Below are positions 12,527-25,983 of a stretch of DNA of 64,000 nucleotides, piece by piece; position 1 is the first letter of the stretch, and the number at the start of each line of letters is the position of its first letter. Under the pieces are notes generated by a model. It worked only from the letters and a program-made list of their open reading frames with translations. It was not told the origin of the DNA and did not search any database. Source of the stretch: Rhypophila decipiens (lineage: Eukaryota > Ascomycota > Sordariomycetes > Sordariales > Naviculisporaceae); assembly GCA_033297075.1 (NCBI GenBank), contig MU858087.1, positions 62,001 through 126,000 of the forward strand, read 5' to 3'. The translations under genes were made by a program, and so were the position numbers.

Positions 12527-14373
12527 CGACCCCATCCCATCCCCCCNNNNNNNNNNAAATGGGAAAATAATGCCCGGGTAGCTTTCGGCGCCATAATACC
12601 GCCCCCAACCACACGTGTGTGCGCATGCATATATTCAAGAAAATTGCCCCCCCCCCCCCCCCCCCCCGGCTCCAAGACTTCAAACCGATGCGGGAAATTT
12701 GGGCCTGGGCCAGGCGGGCCAGGCTTGTTGAAGCCACCGCCGAGCTGCAGGAACGGGTGGAGGCGGGCCTCAAGCGAGTTCCATAATGGCAGGTGCATCC
12801 TTCCGTGTCATTTTGGGTGCGGGAGGTTTTTTAGCTGGGTCTAGTCTCAGGTTTTTAATCTGATGACGACGCCTCAACCACATGGCAAGCCCGACCGGGA
12901 AGTTGCCTTGACCCACCGGATGATCGGCCCGCATCCAAGGCTGCGTTGCGAGAGCCACCGAGAAGCGTTCTTCCGAATCCGATTGGGTTTGGTTTGCCGA
13001 GTTTGTGTGCTTTGGTGAAGGACATGATGTTCGTTTCGTATCGAATGGGGTCCAGCGATCCTTTCTGTTTTTAGTCTCTCCAGCAATGGTGATGAGACCA
13101 GCCTCGCCAATTGCATATTTGCTAACTTTGCACAGCTCAACGGCCCTGTTCGAGATGCTTGAGCAACGGAAAGGAGGAAGCATGCGTGGATGTCCAGCAC
13201 AAGAAGCGCGGCCGTCCCCGATTAAGGGACGACCGGGAAATGAAGTTCGACACCACCAGCAGGTTTGGCAGTGGGCCGGCGGACCCCATGCGAAGGCCGA
13301 TCTCGTCAATATATGGTTCCGGGGGCTCAAGTGCTGGTCCCAGTGTGGCCCCGATGAGCATGGGCTACGACGACAGTCTCCGCCGGACGCAGTCGTACCG
13401 CGTGCTGAAATCTCAGCCGACTGAATCGATTGCCCCGAGATTCCCAGAGCGAGCGGCAGCATCGGACGCCAACATCTTCCCTCCACCATTATCCATATCG
13501 ACCAGGTTACCCGAACCGGCCGCGTTTTTGACGACTGATCTCGAGTTCGCCAAATCGTCGATTACTTTCCAAGAGGCTATTGGTCGAGCTCCGGCGAACG
13601 GGGTGAAATTAATCGACTTGGTTGTGCCCCAGGATCGAGAAAAGGCGTTGAATCTGCAGCGGCGGATTCAGGAGGAGCAGAAGAGAAAGAACCCAACCTA
13701 TTTGCCCCCCATATTCAATAAGGCCAAAGAGGAAGAGGTGATGCAGAAGCTTGGGTTCGAAGAAATTTCTCGATATCCGCTCGATTGGCAAGAGTATTTT
13801 TCCTTCGTCGGACAGGACGGTCAGGTGCGGTCGATATCCGTGCGGTTAGGGCTCGCGATGAAAGACTCGATTTACTTCATTGTACTGGTGGTTGTGACAC
13901 CAAGATCGATGCAGTATCCGACCCCGTCGCCGAATCCGAGAGAGATGATGACATATTCTTATCAGTACTCCCAGCCCACGCCTGTCTCAGCCACATTCGA
14001 TCAGAGACAACGTGTGGGAGGTGATGCAGGCTACGGAACGCGACCCATGGGACAGCCAGGACCGCCGCCACAAATTTCGACGGGACTAAGTCCGGGCTTT
14101 CCTACTTCGTATTCCGCGTCTCCGAGCCGATCCGAATATCTCGGAGGGACAACCTCTCCGTACCAAACTCCGAGGAGTGAATTGCATCCTGCTACCGCGC
14201 GACAAGCCCAGGCACCGCCGAGCTACCAGCTTCCGCCGATTAGAAATCAGCAGCCGGATGCGCCACAGCAACAGGAGCCATCATCATCACACCAGGGCCG
14301 GGAGGAGCGCTCGCGGGTTGATATCGGTGGTCTGCTTGACCGGACGGACAGGCCGAGAAGTCCTCAGCGGTAA
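11455..14373 (+). CDS. Zn2Cys6 transcription factor with PAS-like C-terminal region
   Basis: Predicted nuclear DNA-binding regulator of about 634 residues. Exons are 11455-12113, 12211-12218 and 13136-14373. The 8-nt middle exon supplies the third zinc Cys and the Asp after it, and joining the exons in phase gives a perfect C-x2-C-x6-C-x5-C-x2-C-x8-C cluster (about residues 209-236). A basic KKRGRPRLRDD stretch follows, resembling an AT-hook-like linker. The N-terminus is Ser/Pro/Gln-rich. Residues of about 350-470, including LGFEEISRYPLDWQEYFSF, look like the PAS-type domain found in fungal regulators of the AcuK/AcuM (Ert1/Rds2) kind. I cannot say which member this is, nor what it regulates. 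I chose the ATG at 11455 because the open frame extends upstream only to a GTG. Intron 2 contains the assembly gap and homopolymers, so its length is unreliable, but its branch site (gctaac) and acceptor near 13135 are clear. Confidence 0.85.
12211..12218 (+). other. 8-nt micro-exon of the zinc-cluster gene
   Basis: The sequence atgcgacg is bounded by a good acceptor (ttatag, with a ctgac branch site about 10 nt upstream) and a consensus donor (gtatgt). It is required to restore Arg-Cys-Asp-Ala across the Zn2Cys6 motif. Without it the third cysteine is missing and the reading frame breaks. Confidence 0.8.
12350..12650. repeat. assembly gap (10 N) between degraded direct repeats and G/C homopolymers
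   Basis: Ten Ns lie at 12547-12556. To the left are long G runs (about 12439-12526); to the right is a run of C (about 12647-12667). The roughly 85 nt before the G run (12359-12438) and the roughly 80 nt after the gap (12569-12647) align at a constant offset of about 209, sharing agcttt, cataata, gtgtgtg, gcatg and aaattgc. They look like two error-rich readings of one sequence at unmerged contig ends. All of this lies within intron 2 of the zinc-cluster gene. Confidence 0.75.
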
Positions 14374-17242
14374 ATAAACTCAAGGGGCAGGCCGAAATAA
14401 CGCCTGTGGTTGGAAGGAAGGGCTTAATTTTGGCCTCTATGTCTGCACCAAGAGGAGTTGGATCATCAGTGGGATCGGATGGTGGAGAATTTGGGGGCCC
14501 TTGGAGGTCCTCGAAACTTTTTGTGTTTTGTTGTTTCTTCTTCTTGTCTCTCGCTTGCTCCTTTTCTCTTTTGGCCTTTTTTGTACTTTTGAATTTTCCT
14601 TGGTCGTTGGAACATACTGTCATACGCATTTCGATGATACCAGTGTACAATTTCGTCAGTTCTTTCACAACCATGGGGATTGGTGGGTTATCAAATCCTG
14701 TTTTCGTTACCATTGGAGTTTTCTGGCGTCGGTTTCTTTGAATTCTTTCTTTTTTTTCTTTTAGCTTCTTTTGCCCATTTTGTCCCGGCTCAGAGGTGTT
14801 TTGTCGGTTGGCTCGCCCAAGTTTCGACCAGCCCAAATTTCCATGTCGTCTTCATGGGGCGTTGGCGGACTGTTGTACTAAAAGATGGAGGACAGGGAAG
14901 AGAAAGCGCTGATACTCGGGGGGCTGGTTGTTGTCTCTATAGAAGCTAGTCGTGTATGGTGTTGTATACCCAGCGTGAGGAGATGAGGACGCGTGAATGC
15001 TACGGACACCAGATCCCGCGCAGAAGTATCATTTTGTTTGGTTGGGAGGTGGAGCGTTTGGTCGACTTGCTTTTTTCCCCTTCGCGGCGGCGAAATATCT
15101 TGCTGCGCCTGGAGGATTCTTGAGCGGGGCAAATGGATTCTTTATTCTTTCTTCACCCGATGCCGGCCTTCTCTTCTTTATCCTTTAGTGATCATCTCTT
15201 CCTCAGCTGCAAATTGACCACAGAACATAGGGCCCAACTAACCTAGGTTTCCTCCGGCTTGGGGAGGCGCGTTACACACAACGGGTACGAAGCGATGTCG
15301 GTTTAGAGTCGGGGCGCGGAGGGGATGTCCAGGTCGGACAAACCCATACACTCAAGGAGGTGGGGAGCACGAAACATGGTGGTCGGCGCCGCTGGTGGTG
15401 GTCCGGGGGACTCGGGGCAGCTGGATCGACAAATCCAATTGGCTTCTTGGGAGACACAGGATTCAAAGAAGCACAATAGCACCCGTGCATGGCATCGACT
15501 AGTCTGGAGGGGGGTAATAGTTCTTGTCCCTTGATGGGGCGCGCTCGTGGCATTTTTTTCGTCGGGGTTCAGCAGCAAAACCCGGGACAAGGCATTTTAA
15601 CCGAGTTCCTCATGACCCAGGAACATGGGAGCAATAGCCAGAGGAAGCGAAGCGGCAAGAAGGACGTTGTGATATTAGGTAAGACATCTGAGGAAACATG
15701 AAGTCAAGAAGGTTTTGAAGAAGCAAGTCATTTTGCTTTGTTGACGTTTCTTTTTGTTTGTCATGTTATTGCTTGGCCTGCGCTTAGTTACAGGTATGGA
15801 CGATTATGAGGCACAGCCCGCCGCCAGTGCTTGTCGGCCGGCCACATAACCCGACCCTGGCCTGGCTGAACAAATACGAAACTACCCAACTACCCGAGGT
15901 CGCTATATGCCCATTCAATCTCAACCTGGAACCAACTCCCGCCCGGTATTTACCTGGACACGTACATTACACCCTCTTCTACCTCCCTATCCGCGTAGTA
16001 TCGATAATACTTCTATCCACTATCAGACCGGGCAGCCACAGTAACAAGACAGAAGAGGCTGGAGCGAATTCCAGCTCGACGATTACAGAAGCGCTAGCAC
16101 CGACCATCCGTGCTAATGAGCGCGTACGAATACAAGGGAGGAAGTTGTATCGTACCTTATGCGTTACCTAGATTTTACCCGGATCAGGTGAAACAAGGAT
16201 ACAGAAAATTCGGAGATACTGCCTACCGTATGTACCTTATCTGGTAGGTAAGGGTAATGTAGTACATTGACGATCCCATCATCCATCGATATGTTGGCTT
16301 ACCTGCAATACAATCCCGAGCGCCTGTGATAACTCTTTTCAGCGCAGGTTTTTATTTGAATCCGTGGAGGCCAATTTGGTATTATGGATGTTTGGTTGAG
16401 CTTTGAATTAAATATCCGAGGCAGGTCCCGGTCTGGAATCCCTATGTACGGACTTTGGTGTATGTTCAAATGACCGTGTACATGACCGCAAAACAAACAG
16501 AGATTACGAGCGAGGATGATTATTCTAACCGGGAACATGGTACTATGATTGTTGCTGATTAGAACAGCAGGTAGGTAGGTGCTGAGACATGCAGAATCGG
16601 CAGGCTTTAGTGGTTATTAGGCAAGCCCTGTCAGGCTTCCTGCATCTACGGATAGATACGGTGGATTGAATGAAATGCAGGCCCCTTTTTGCGACATGTT
16701 GTACATATGTAATCAAGAATTTCTAAGTAGTCTGTAATACGGGGGTTTTTTTAACTTGACAAACTGTAATGCATAAGAGTATTAAACCAGCGCAAAACCA
16801 TCTAGAGACTATAAGAGACAAAAAAACGGACAATAAAAGCAAAGGGAAGCCAGATGTGCATATGCCGGGCAAACAACAAATTTTAAATACACGTCTATCT
16901 CGTCCACCCACACGTCTCGGGCGACAACCGGTAGGAACTATTGAACTCCCGTCGTCTCACGGGTGCGCAATGTTTGGGAAAAAGAAGATAAATGTAAAAG
17001 AAACCGTTTTGTTGTTGATAATGGTTGTTTAAGTCCATCGGGAGAAGCCAATGAGGTCTGGTGAAAGAGTAAAGGGTAGGTGTGTATGTATCCTAAAATG
17101 CTTTGTTGCTCGCTAATATACAATGGACCCATGTGGTGGTCAATGTATCCATCTGGATGAAAAGTGAGGCATCAACTGCAGCAATAAACTTGCAGTTTCT
17201 CCAGACCAGTTGTCGGTGCTGATACCCTCGCACTATCTACTG
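14374..17242. other. intergenic, no gene seen
   Basis: Convergent intergenic region between the zinc-cluster gene and the small hypothetical gene. It includes a T-rich stretch (about 14510-14770), which is plausibly 3' untranslated sequence, and scattered short open frames without motifs. Nothing else is supportable. Confidence 0.5.
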
Positions 17243-18003
17243 TCATTTCCGTTGAGGAGGGCCCTGTGGTGTCCGCGGTTTTGGTGTACTGCTGTTGCTG
17301 GAGTTTTGAGGAGTCGATGAACCACCTTGTTGTTGCTCGCTATCCCGCTGGCCACTTTGTGTTGTTGACGTCTTCCTTGCGTGCCTTATCGGAAGGACCT
17401 TTCTCGTCATGGTTGATGGCCCCGGCACCCCGTCTGGCGATTGTGATATTGAGGGCCCGTGTACGGCATCATTATCTTTTGTTGCTGGCTGGTCCTCCTC
17501 CTTCTTGGCATCGGCCATCATCTGCTCAAGTTCTTCACCAAGCTTGTCTCGTTTTGGCGACGGCTCCCCGGGGGTCTCGTCGTCATGGGGACGTTTGAGT
17601 CCGTGAAACAGATCATCCACTGAGCTGCTGCTTGGCTCCGTCGGTGAGATGAGGTCTATCAACAGGTCTTCTTGGGGAAGGGGGGTGTCGTGTATCGGTT
17701 GAGATGAGAGACCGGAAGACTGAGACTGAGAGTTCCCGGACGGCTGGAGCATCGTTTCTGCATGATCCGGGTTTCGTGACGGTGATCGGCGGCGCCGTGA
17801 TCGTGATCTGTGGGTTCTTGATGTGCTGAGTCCCCTGATCAGGGGTGACTACGGTGAGTAAAGGGCTCTGGCGGCGCACGTAGGAGAAGTAGTAGAACAA
17901 ACCTGACGCTCCTCGAGTCCAAGTGAACCTGGACAGATGAATTGGCCTCACTCGCGGCACCATCCTCTAGGTTGAGCCACTCTCGTTGTGACTCGGCGGC
18001 CAT
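17243..18003 (-). CDS. small Ser/Arg-rich hypothetical protein
   Basis: I do not recognise this protein. Two exons, 18003-17903 and 17834-17243, join in phase across a 68-nt intron (donor gtttgt, acceptor gatcag) to give about 230 residues starting MAAESQREWLNLEDG. The N-terminal third has an Arg/Ser-rich tract (SRTHRSRSRRRRSPSR). A KRPHDDETPGEPSPKR segment resembles a bipartite nuclear localisation signal, and the C-terminal half is rich in Ser, Thr, Gln and Pro and probably disordered. No catalytic motif, signal peptide or membrane segment is visible. The continuity of the spliced frame and its low-complexity, fungal-protein-like composition support a real gene. Its role is unknown and a nuclear location is only inferred. 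Confidence 0.55.
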
Positions 18004-19857
18004 GATGGTGGAGAGAGTCAAACTTGAGCCAGGAGTCGTTGGCAGATGCGGATATATATATATTTCGAAGAGTGTTACGGAAATCAGGGTCAGATGTTGT
18101 GTCTGTAAGATTTATAGACGGTTTCGGTGCCTTCTTAAATGTCACTGGCAGATGAAAAAAAATATCTGGGAAGAGGGAGGGCGATGGGGGCCAAGGACCG
18201 CTTGTACTTTCTTGCCAAGTGATACCCCGGGCACCGTTACGAGTGACCCAGTAGCTACCGGTATACTTCGGGAGCCCGCTAGAAAGCCTGGAGAGGGCAG
18301 GACAAGGATAACAGGGCTGCAGGGCCACAAAGATCGGAACAGGGGGGTCTGCAGGCAAGGGCGGGAGTGAGACGCCACATGCGCACATTGGCTGTCAATC
18401 CACCCAGTCCACGGGACCCACGGGGAAAGGGGATAGGGAAACGAATATGACGACGGCCAAAGTGAGGACAGGAGTGAAACTCGACCAAGTACCACTGGGA
18501 AGATTGGCTGCCATCTGAAGAATGAAAGGGAAGCAGGTCAAAGGGTGTATCTGGGCATTTGCTCGGCAGGTTTTGACGATCTTCCTCGACGCCCGAGACC
18601 TAGGCCTCCAGGCCAGAAACACCCGTTGGACATGTTGGTGAATAAACGAAACCGCGGCCTCTGGACCTCTCAGGACTTTTGGCTGATGTAGGCTAGACTA
18701 CCCAGTTTTCCAGATTGAAGTGGGTCATTATGCGAGAACTTGGTAAAAACAATCTTCACCAACATGAAAGAAGCAAACAAAAGGAAATATGAGAATGAGG
18801 AACTGAAGTCATGAGGTAAGGGGACGGCGGGAAGCGTGGCTGGGTTGAGGTTAGGTTGCTGATGCCAGGGGTAATCTCCAAAGAAGTCGAGAGAAGATGC
18901 AGTTGCCAGCTGAACTCATCGCAGGCAAGGCGATTTTGTAACCTTTTTGCGGCCGCGAAAGAGTGGAACGGAGTCTTGTTGAATAGTCTTTTGGCGTCGT
19001 CTAAGACTAAAGGATGTAAAAAACAAGAGATCAAGACCTTGCCCTTGAAAGAGTAGGACTTAGCACCGACCGGGTGATGGAAGCTAGGACGCTGGATGTG
19101 ATTGAAGGTGAAAAGGCAGAGAAATAGAGGCCTTGGGGCTGAGGGTATTGCTCCAGGCTGCTCTTTTCTTTATGGGAAAACCTGGTTAGGAAACTCAAGT
19201 AGGTCGGTTACCTCAGGCCGGCAGCCGGTGCCTGTCAAGAGACGTCAGACGAAGCAGTTTAGGGCTGAGCAGGTTGGGTGAGCCTGTATCCACCAATCCT
19301 GTTCGGTGAACCGTTGAAGTGCCAGGGGTTTTGGGTAGTGAAGTAAGTGTCAGCAAGCGCTGTTAGTAGGTCCAGTCGAGCGAGCGATTTATCTATGTTA
19401 TATTTAAGGTTCACTAATAGCGGGTCCACTAAGGTACTTTTTACCTCCCTACAACGTTCCCCGCCTCTCCACGCCGTGAAGTGGACCACAGCGGCGTGGG
19501 GTCAAGTGGGCCCTTTCCGAGCCAGGAATTTAGGTGGGCGCCTTCCGGCGTTCAGCCTCACGGCCCACACTCTGAGAGCTTCCAACGGGCGTTTAAGTCA
19601 TCAACGATCGACGACCTCAAACCTGGGGTCAGAACCGTCAGATTGAATCATCATCCTCTTCACACAGAAAGGCTCCCGGCCGCCACCAACAACCAAAGCA
19701 AAGTGGCGTCCCCGTGCGGCTGATGGAATGAGACAATACCACAATCAACGCATTGTACAGCTTCGAGCTTAATGTGATCCTTAATCAGGTGCTCCTTATT
19801 CAGGTGCCTGCACTTCACATATCTCCTCTTTTAACTACAGAGTACCCCGGTGGCGAA
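18004..19857. other. divergent intergenic region
   Basis: Lies between the start of the hypothetical gene (minus strand) and the start of MLH1 (plus strand). It should contain both promoters. A TA-rich run (gatatatatatat, about 18051-18064) sits about 50 bp upstream of the hypothetical gene's start codon. No coding region is supported. Confidence 0.5.
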
Positions 19858-22251
19858 ATGGTCGATTCCATGGATTTAGACGACAACCCGCGAGGTGCGA
19901 AACGCAAAGCGGATGCCCTGGAGGATGGAAGCGCCAATCAAGGACAACCTCGTCGGATCAAGGTACGTTCGATGTGCCTCTTTCTCTCAGTCCGCAAATG
20001 CTCCAGCATCTTCTAACGGCGGCCGTTAGGCTTTGGACCCGAATGTGGTAAACAAGATCGCTGCTGGGGAGATCATCGTGGCCCCTGTTCATGCCTTGAA
20101 GGAATTGATGGAGAACGCAGTGGATGCTGGCGCTACCTCGCTCGAGATTGTCGTCAAAGATGGCGGCCTCAAACTGCTCCAGATCACAGACAATGGCTGT
20201 GGTATTGAGGTATGGACTCTTGTCTGCCTTTAGGCGCAGTTTTTGTTGTTGCTGCTGCTCACCACGTCATACAGAAAGATGACCTCGCTATATTGTGCGA
20301 ACGCTTCACTACCTCCAAACTTCAGAAGTTCGAGGACCTGCAGTCCATTGCCACGTATGGATTTCGAGGCGAAGCCCTTGCCAGCATCAGCCACATCGCA
20401 CATCTGAGTGTGACTACCAAAACCAAAAGCTCGACCGTGGCCTGGCGAGCATATTACGAAAGCGGGAAGTTGTCTCCCCCGAAGCCGGGTCAATCTTCTG
20501 ACCCCAAACCAGTGGCTGGTCGACAAGGGACGCAGATCACTGTCGAAGACTTGTTCTACAATATTCCCACCCGTCGTCGGGCCTTTAGGTCTGTCTCGGA
20601 CGAATACAACAAAATCATCGACATGGTTGGCCGCTACGCTGTCCACTGTGCACATGTGGCATTCTCATGCAAGAAGCAGGGTGAATCCTCGACTAGCATT
20701 GCCATTCAATCCCATGCCACCCGTTCCGAGAGGGTACGACAGATACACGGAGGCAGTGTGGCATCCGAGCTTCTGGAATTCTCGACTTCAGATGCGCGTT
20801 GGCACTTCACGGCTGAGGGATTATTGTCAAATGCCAACTACAGCGCCAAAAAGACAATATTGTTGCTATTCATTAACCACAGATGCGTGGAGTCATCCAA
20901 TATCCGAAAGTCGATTGAGCACACTTACTCCAGCTTTCTCCCCAAGGGCGGTCACCCATTCGTATATCTCAGTCTCCAGATTGACCCAGAGCGTGTCGAC
21001 GTCAATGTACATCCCACCAAGCGCGAGGTAAACTTCCTGAACGAAGATGAGATCATCCAGGCAATATGTGAACATATCCGATCCAAGCTGGCCGCTGTGG
21101 ACACTAGCAGGGCATTTCTTACTCAGACTATTCTCCAAGGAGGATCAGGCGGGGCCTTGTCGACTCCTAAACATGGTTACACCACTACACCGTCCAAGGC
21201 AGACAGCGGGAGCAATCGCAAGGCTGCAACTCGGCCCTATGAAAACAACCTCGTACGGACTGATACCAACTTGCGCAAGATCACGAGCATGTTGCCCCCT
21301 GCAGTCACGCCGACGAGCAAATCCATGTCAGCCCAGAGAGCAGGAGGGAAGCTAGCTAACCAGAATGCGAGTGTGGAAGTCCCCGAGTATGAAGTTGTTG
21401 ACCGTCACGCAACCGGATGCCGTCTGGCCAGCATAAGCGAACTCCGGGCCGAGGTGCGCGCAGACGTGCACCATGAACTGACCGAGACTTTTGCCAATCA
21501 TACGTTTGTTGGCCTAGTAGATGAGCGGCGGCGTCTGGCTGCCATGCAGGGCGGCGTCAAAATGTATCTCGTCGACTATGGCCGCGTGTGTTTCGAGTAC
21601 TTCTACCAGGTAGGACTCACAGACTTTGGTAACTTTGGCGTCATCCGGTTCAGCCCCCCACTCGACCTGCGTGAGTTGCTCGAGTTAGCCGCCGAGCAGG
21701 AAAATCAGTCTGCCGCTGCTGCGCGATCAAGTGGCAGAGACGACCAAGAAGTTGAGGATTTTGATGTTTCTGAAGCCGTCGAGCTCGTTGCTGAGCAACT
21801 GATAGAACGTCGTGAGATGCTTCTAGAGTACTTTTCGCTCGAAATTTCTCCAGCGGGTGAGCTGCTGAGCATACCGCTGCTCATCAAGGGATACTCCCCT
21901 CCGATTGTCAAACTGCCCCAGTTCTTGCTTCGGCTCGGGCCGCATGTTGACTGGACGGACGAAAAGGCATGTTTTGAGACATTTCTCAAAGAACTGGCCT
22001 CGTTCTATGTTCCCGAACAACTCCCAGCCGCTCGAAGCGACACGGATGAAGGGTCGGTTGGTGTTAGTGACGGGAACATCGGGCTCGCTGGTGAGATCAA
22101 GGCTCGCCGGGATCATATTCGTTGGGCTGTCGAGCATATCTTCTTCCCCGCCTTCAAGGGTAGACTTATGGCGACCAAGTCTCTTATGCGAGATGGCATC
22201 CTTGAGGCGGCCAACCTCAAGGGCCTTTATCGCGTCTTTGAGAGATGCTAA
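19858..22251 (+). CDS. MLH1: DNA mismatch repair protein MLH1 (MutL homologue)
   Basis: GHKL-family ATPase that pairs with PMS1- or MLH3-type partners in the nucleus to couple mismatch recognition by MutS homologues to strand incision and excision. Exons are 19858-19962, 20030-20209 and 20275-22251, all joined in phase 0, giving 753 residues, the usual size for fungal MLH1. Visible ATPase motifs are NKIAAGEI (about 43-50), [13 protein letters not shown] with the catalytic Glu (about 59-71), DNGCGI (about 89-94) and [13 protein letters not shown]. The MLH1-type transducer motif [16 protein letters not shown] follows. After a variable linker the C-terminal dimerisation domain ends in FERC, the conserved MLH1 terminus. 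The ATG at 19858 opens an acidic and basic leader ([10 protein letters not shown]) that splices cleanly to the conserved core. No missing key residue is seen. IDI1 follows on the same strand. Confidence 0.95.
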
Positions 22252-23007
22252 ATGTCTTTAGTTTAGTGTACTCATTGTCTTTTCTTGCAAAGCCTTTGTC
22301 TAGGTAGACCTGTATCTTATCCGTACATGTCATGTATGTCTGTAGTCCCCATAGATGGCCATGTGCGACGATACTCTAAAATACCATGACTCCGGATTAC
22401 AAAAGCTCGAGAACTAGTGACAAATAATAACTTCGATACATCGTCAGACGGTGCCAAGTATATACATCCCGTACCTCTCAGCCGTGGTCTAATCTATAGT
22501 GTAACAGATATGTGGAGGTGGAGATATAACGGTCATGACCGGAATCTAGTACGTACGTACAATCCGGAATTCGTGCCAAGAAAGTCCAAAGCAAATCAGT
22601 GAGATGCTCAAAATATTGACAATGTTGTTGAACTTCGGGTCATTGTTGGAGGTACGGCTGGTTGAAGTCCTGTATTACTGTGTAAGCTTACGGATACTAC
22701 CATGTATTGTACCCTTGTACGTGGTAAATACCTGAAACCCCAACCGCTGAGCCGGGCACTGCACATACGAATGCTTGTATCCGTATCCCGGTAAACGGAG
22801 AGTATTGCCCCTCTTCAATACTGGCCTGTGCGCCCGGCCGGTTTCCTTTTCGGGTTGGTGATCATTTCAGCTGATGGCTAGACCGCGGAGTCGGTGACTT
22901 TCTGTTTCCTACGGCGGGATAAATTTAAACACCCCTCGCCACGTGGGCAACTTGTCGCAACCAAACTTCCTTCCTCAACTCTTCTACAGCGTACCCGACC
23001 GATCAAA
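22252..23007. other. intergenic, IDI1 promoter region
   Basis: Tandem intergenic region between MLH1 and the isomerase gene. An A/T-rich TATA-like run (ataaatttaaa, about 22919-22929) lies roughly 80-90 bp upstream of the IDI1 start. Several gtac/gtatccgta motifs are present around 22550-22790. No gene is supported. Confidence 0.4.
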
Positions 23008-23961
<954 letters not shown>

Positions 23962-25983
23962 AGCGGCACCAAACCGCCATTTCACAACTTATGGTTGGGA
24001 CAGAGAGGCAGGAAAGTACACAGCTCGAAGCTCACTTGTCACCGGCTTGGTTGCTTGCGAGTCGGCAAACAATGCCCGACATATCCGCTCTTACCCGTCA
24101 ACAAGTGAGCTGGCGTGCAAAGAGCCGCCCTGCTTCTCTTTTGAGCCTGGTGCATCTACTCGGGATGTGGGTGAGGGGACGTCATTGAGGGTAAGAGGAA
24201 GTGGAAAGAAGGTCGAAATATACCCTTTTGAACTCGTTTGCACCTATCGTGCAAGTCCGGACTCGATGATTTGCGTTGCCGTGACGATCATTACGTGGAA
24301 GCACCGAGGACCTGTCGTCTGAAGAGAAAGGAAGCCTCTCTGTTCCCTCTGGCAAGCCTCAATTCTTATCTTGAAGTTTGGTCCCTCCCGATTATGGCCC
24401 CTGTCTTGACTGCAAGCCCGGCTATGTATGGCTTCGTCACCTGATCAACCTGCATATCGCCATGCACATTATGAAGGGTTTGAATGGACTGTCCTGTCGC
24501 GCTGGCCAAAGTGCCACAAATTGGAGACTTGTGATTGGGACACCCGTCAGTTTAGAGACACAAGCGGGCCTGGGCATGGTATCTTGCAGTCGTCCACCAC
24601 TCATTTGACTGCTTGACTACATGTGTAGCCGCATCAAAAGCCGTTCTTTGACCAAGTGCTCTCCCCCCAACCCGCCAATTACCGACCTTGACGTTCGGAA
24701 CCTCGGAACCCAGCATTTCTGATGCCCCCCACGGCCTCTTTCGGTCTCGACTTCGATCTACTGTTTCCTTCTGTTGAACCTATATGCTGGTTGTTATTTG
24801 TTATCCTGCTATATTATTTCCTGGCAGTCGTCCAATCGTTTGGTTGATCATCTTGACCGAGTGGGCAAGATGGCATCAAATTCTAGCCGTCTACGGCGTC
24901 AATGGTTTGACTTGGACTCCCTTGCGTCTGCTCAGACAGGTGTTCGCAATACTGCTTGGTCTTACCAAGGCACAGGCCCCGGGATGACGATGCGTGGCTC
25001 CCGAAGCAGCTTGACGCATCCTTCCCTATCTCGGCCACTTCCTGGTCATCATGTCTTACACGATAGAGACCTGATCCGATGGACTTTCGTCAGGGTCTCT
25101 ATCTGGCTACATGAACAGGTTCTCGTGCTGCCCTACATATTCCAGAGCTTGTCCCGCATCCTTCCAGGTCCTCTTTTCTCCTGTTCTTGCTTCCACAACA
25201 GTCATCATTCTTCCGTATAAGAACAGTCATCACGAATCTAAGCTTTTACAAGTCCCCCTTTTCGGGGGCAATCTCTCTACAAGGGCAGATCTCACTACCA
25301 TCTACTCTCCATCACCAAATATTTTGCCTCCTCGACTCGTGGGTCCTCGCCCCGAGCCAAGTGTTTCACACCCACCGATAATCGCTGCTTGAACTTATCT
25401 CGACTCATTTTCATGATACCATAAACTACTTGGCCACCCATTGTCTTTACTGCTCGTGAATTGGCGTGCCCCTGATTCCTCTTCCTCCCGTTGTTCTCCT
25501 CTGCAACATATATAACCCAGAACTGTCTTGGGCAGCCTGGCAACCTCTCCAAACCTTTCCGCCTCTCTAACCGGTCTTTCGAGTCTCTCCACCTACCTAC
25601 CCATCCTTACTTAAACATAGACTTTATTATACGGAATTTGAGGATTATCCTCTAAAACGACCATATTGATGTCTTCTGACCTACGTACAGCCCTCAATTG
25701 CTTGCGCCACCCCTCCAGGTTCATGCCCGTATCGAGATCACAGCTCTCAAGAGACCATACGGGTGATAGTATATCAAATATATCAAGTATATAAAGAGTT
25801 GCTCACAGGGTATGTCCCCCTGTTTGTTGTCCTTTGCTGTACTTGTATTTCGTTGCTGCTGTCTTGGGGCCTTTGATCTAGGGGCTGGCTGGCTGGCTTC
25901 ACAAAAGGGGGATATTTGGGCAGAGGCGTCTGGACGTCCGACAGCAGCAGCAGTGGAATAACCAAGTTCTCTAGGAGTCCATC
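23962..25983. other. intergenic, no gene seen
   Basis: About 2 kb between IDI1 and the acetyltransferase. Open frames (up to 148 codons) lack recognisable motifs and overlap in several frames. A tatataaag sequence near 25788-25797 lies about 190 bp upstream of the acetyltransferase start and may be a TATA element. Confidence 0.45.

Noticed and set aside
12341..12844. Gly-rich and Pro-rich open frames across the gap
   Set aside because: They exist only because G and C homopolymers and Ns contain no stops. The region is an intron with an assembly gap.
14240..14836. 198-codon Lys-rich open frame on the minus strand
   Set aside because: It overlaps the 3' coding end of the zinc-cluster gene and a T-rich downstream tract; its Lys-richness is just A-rich antisense sequence.
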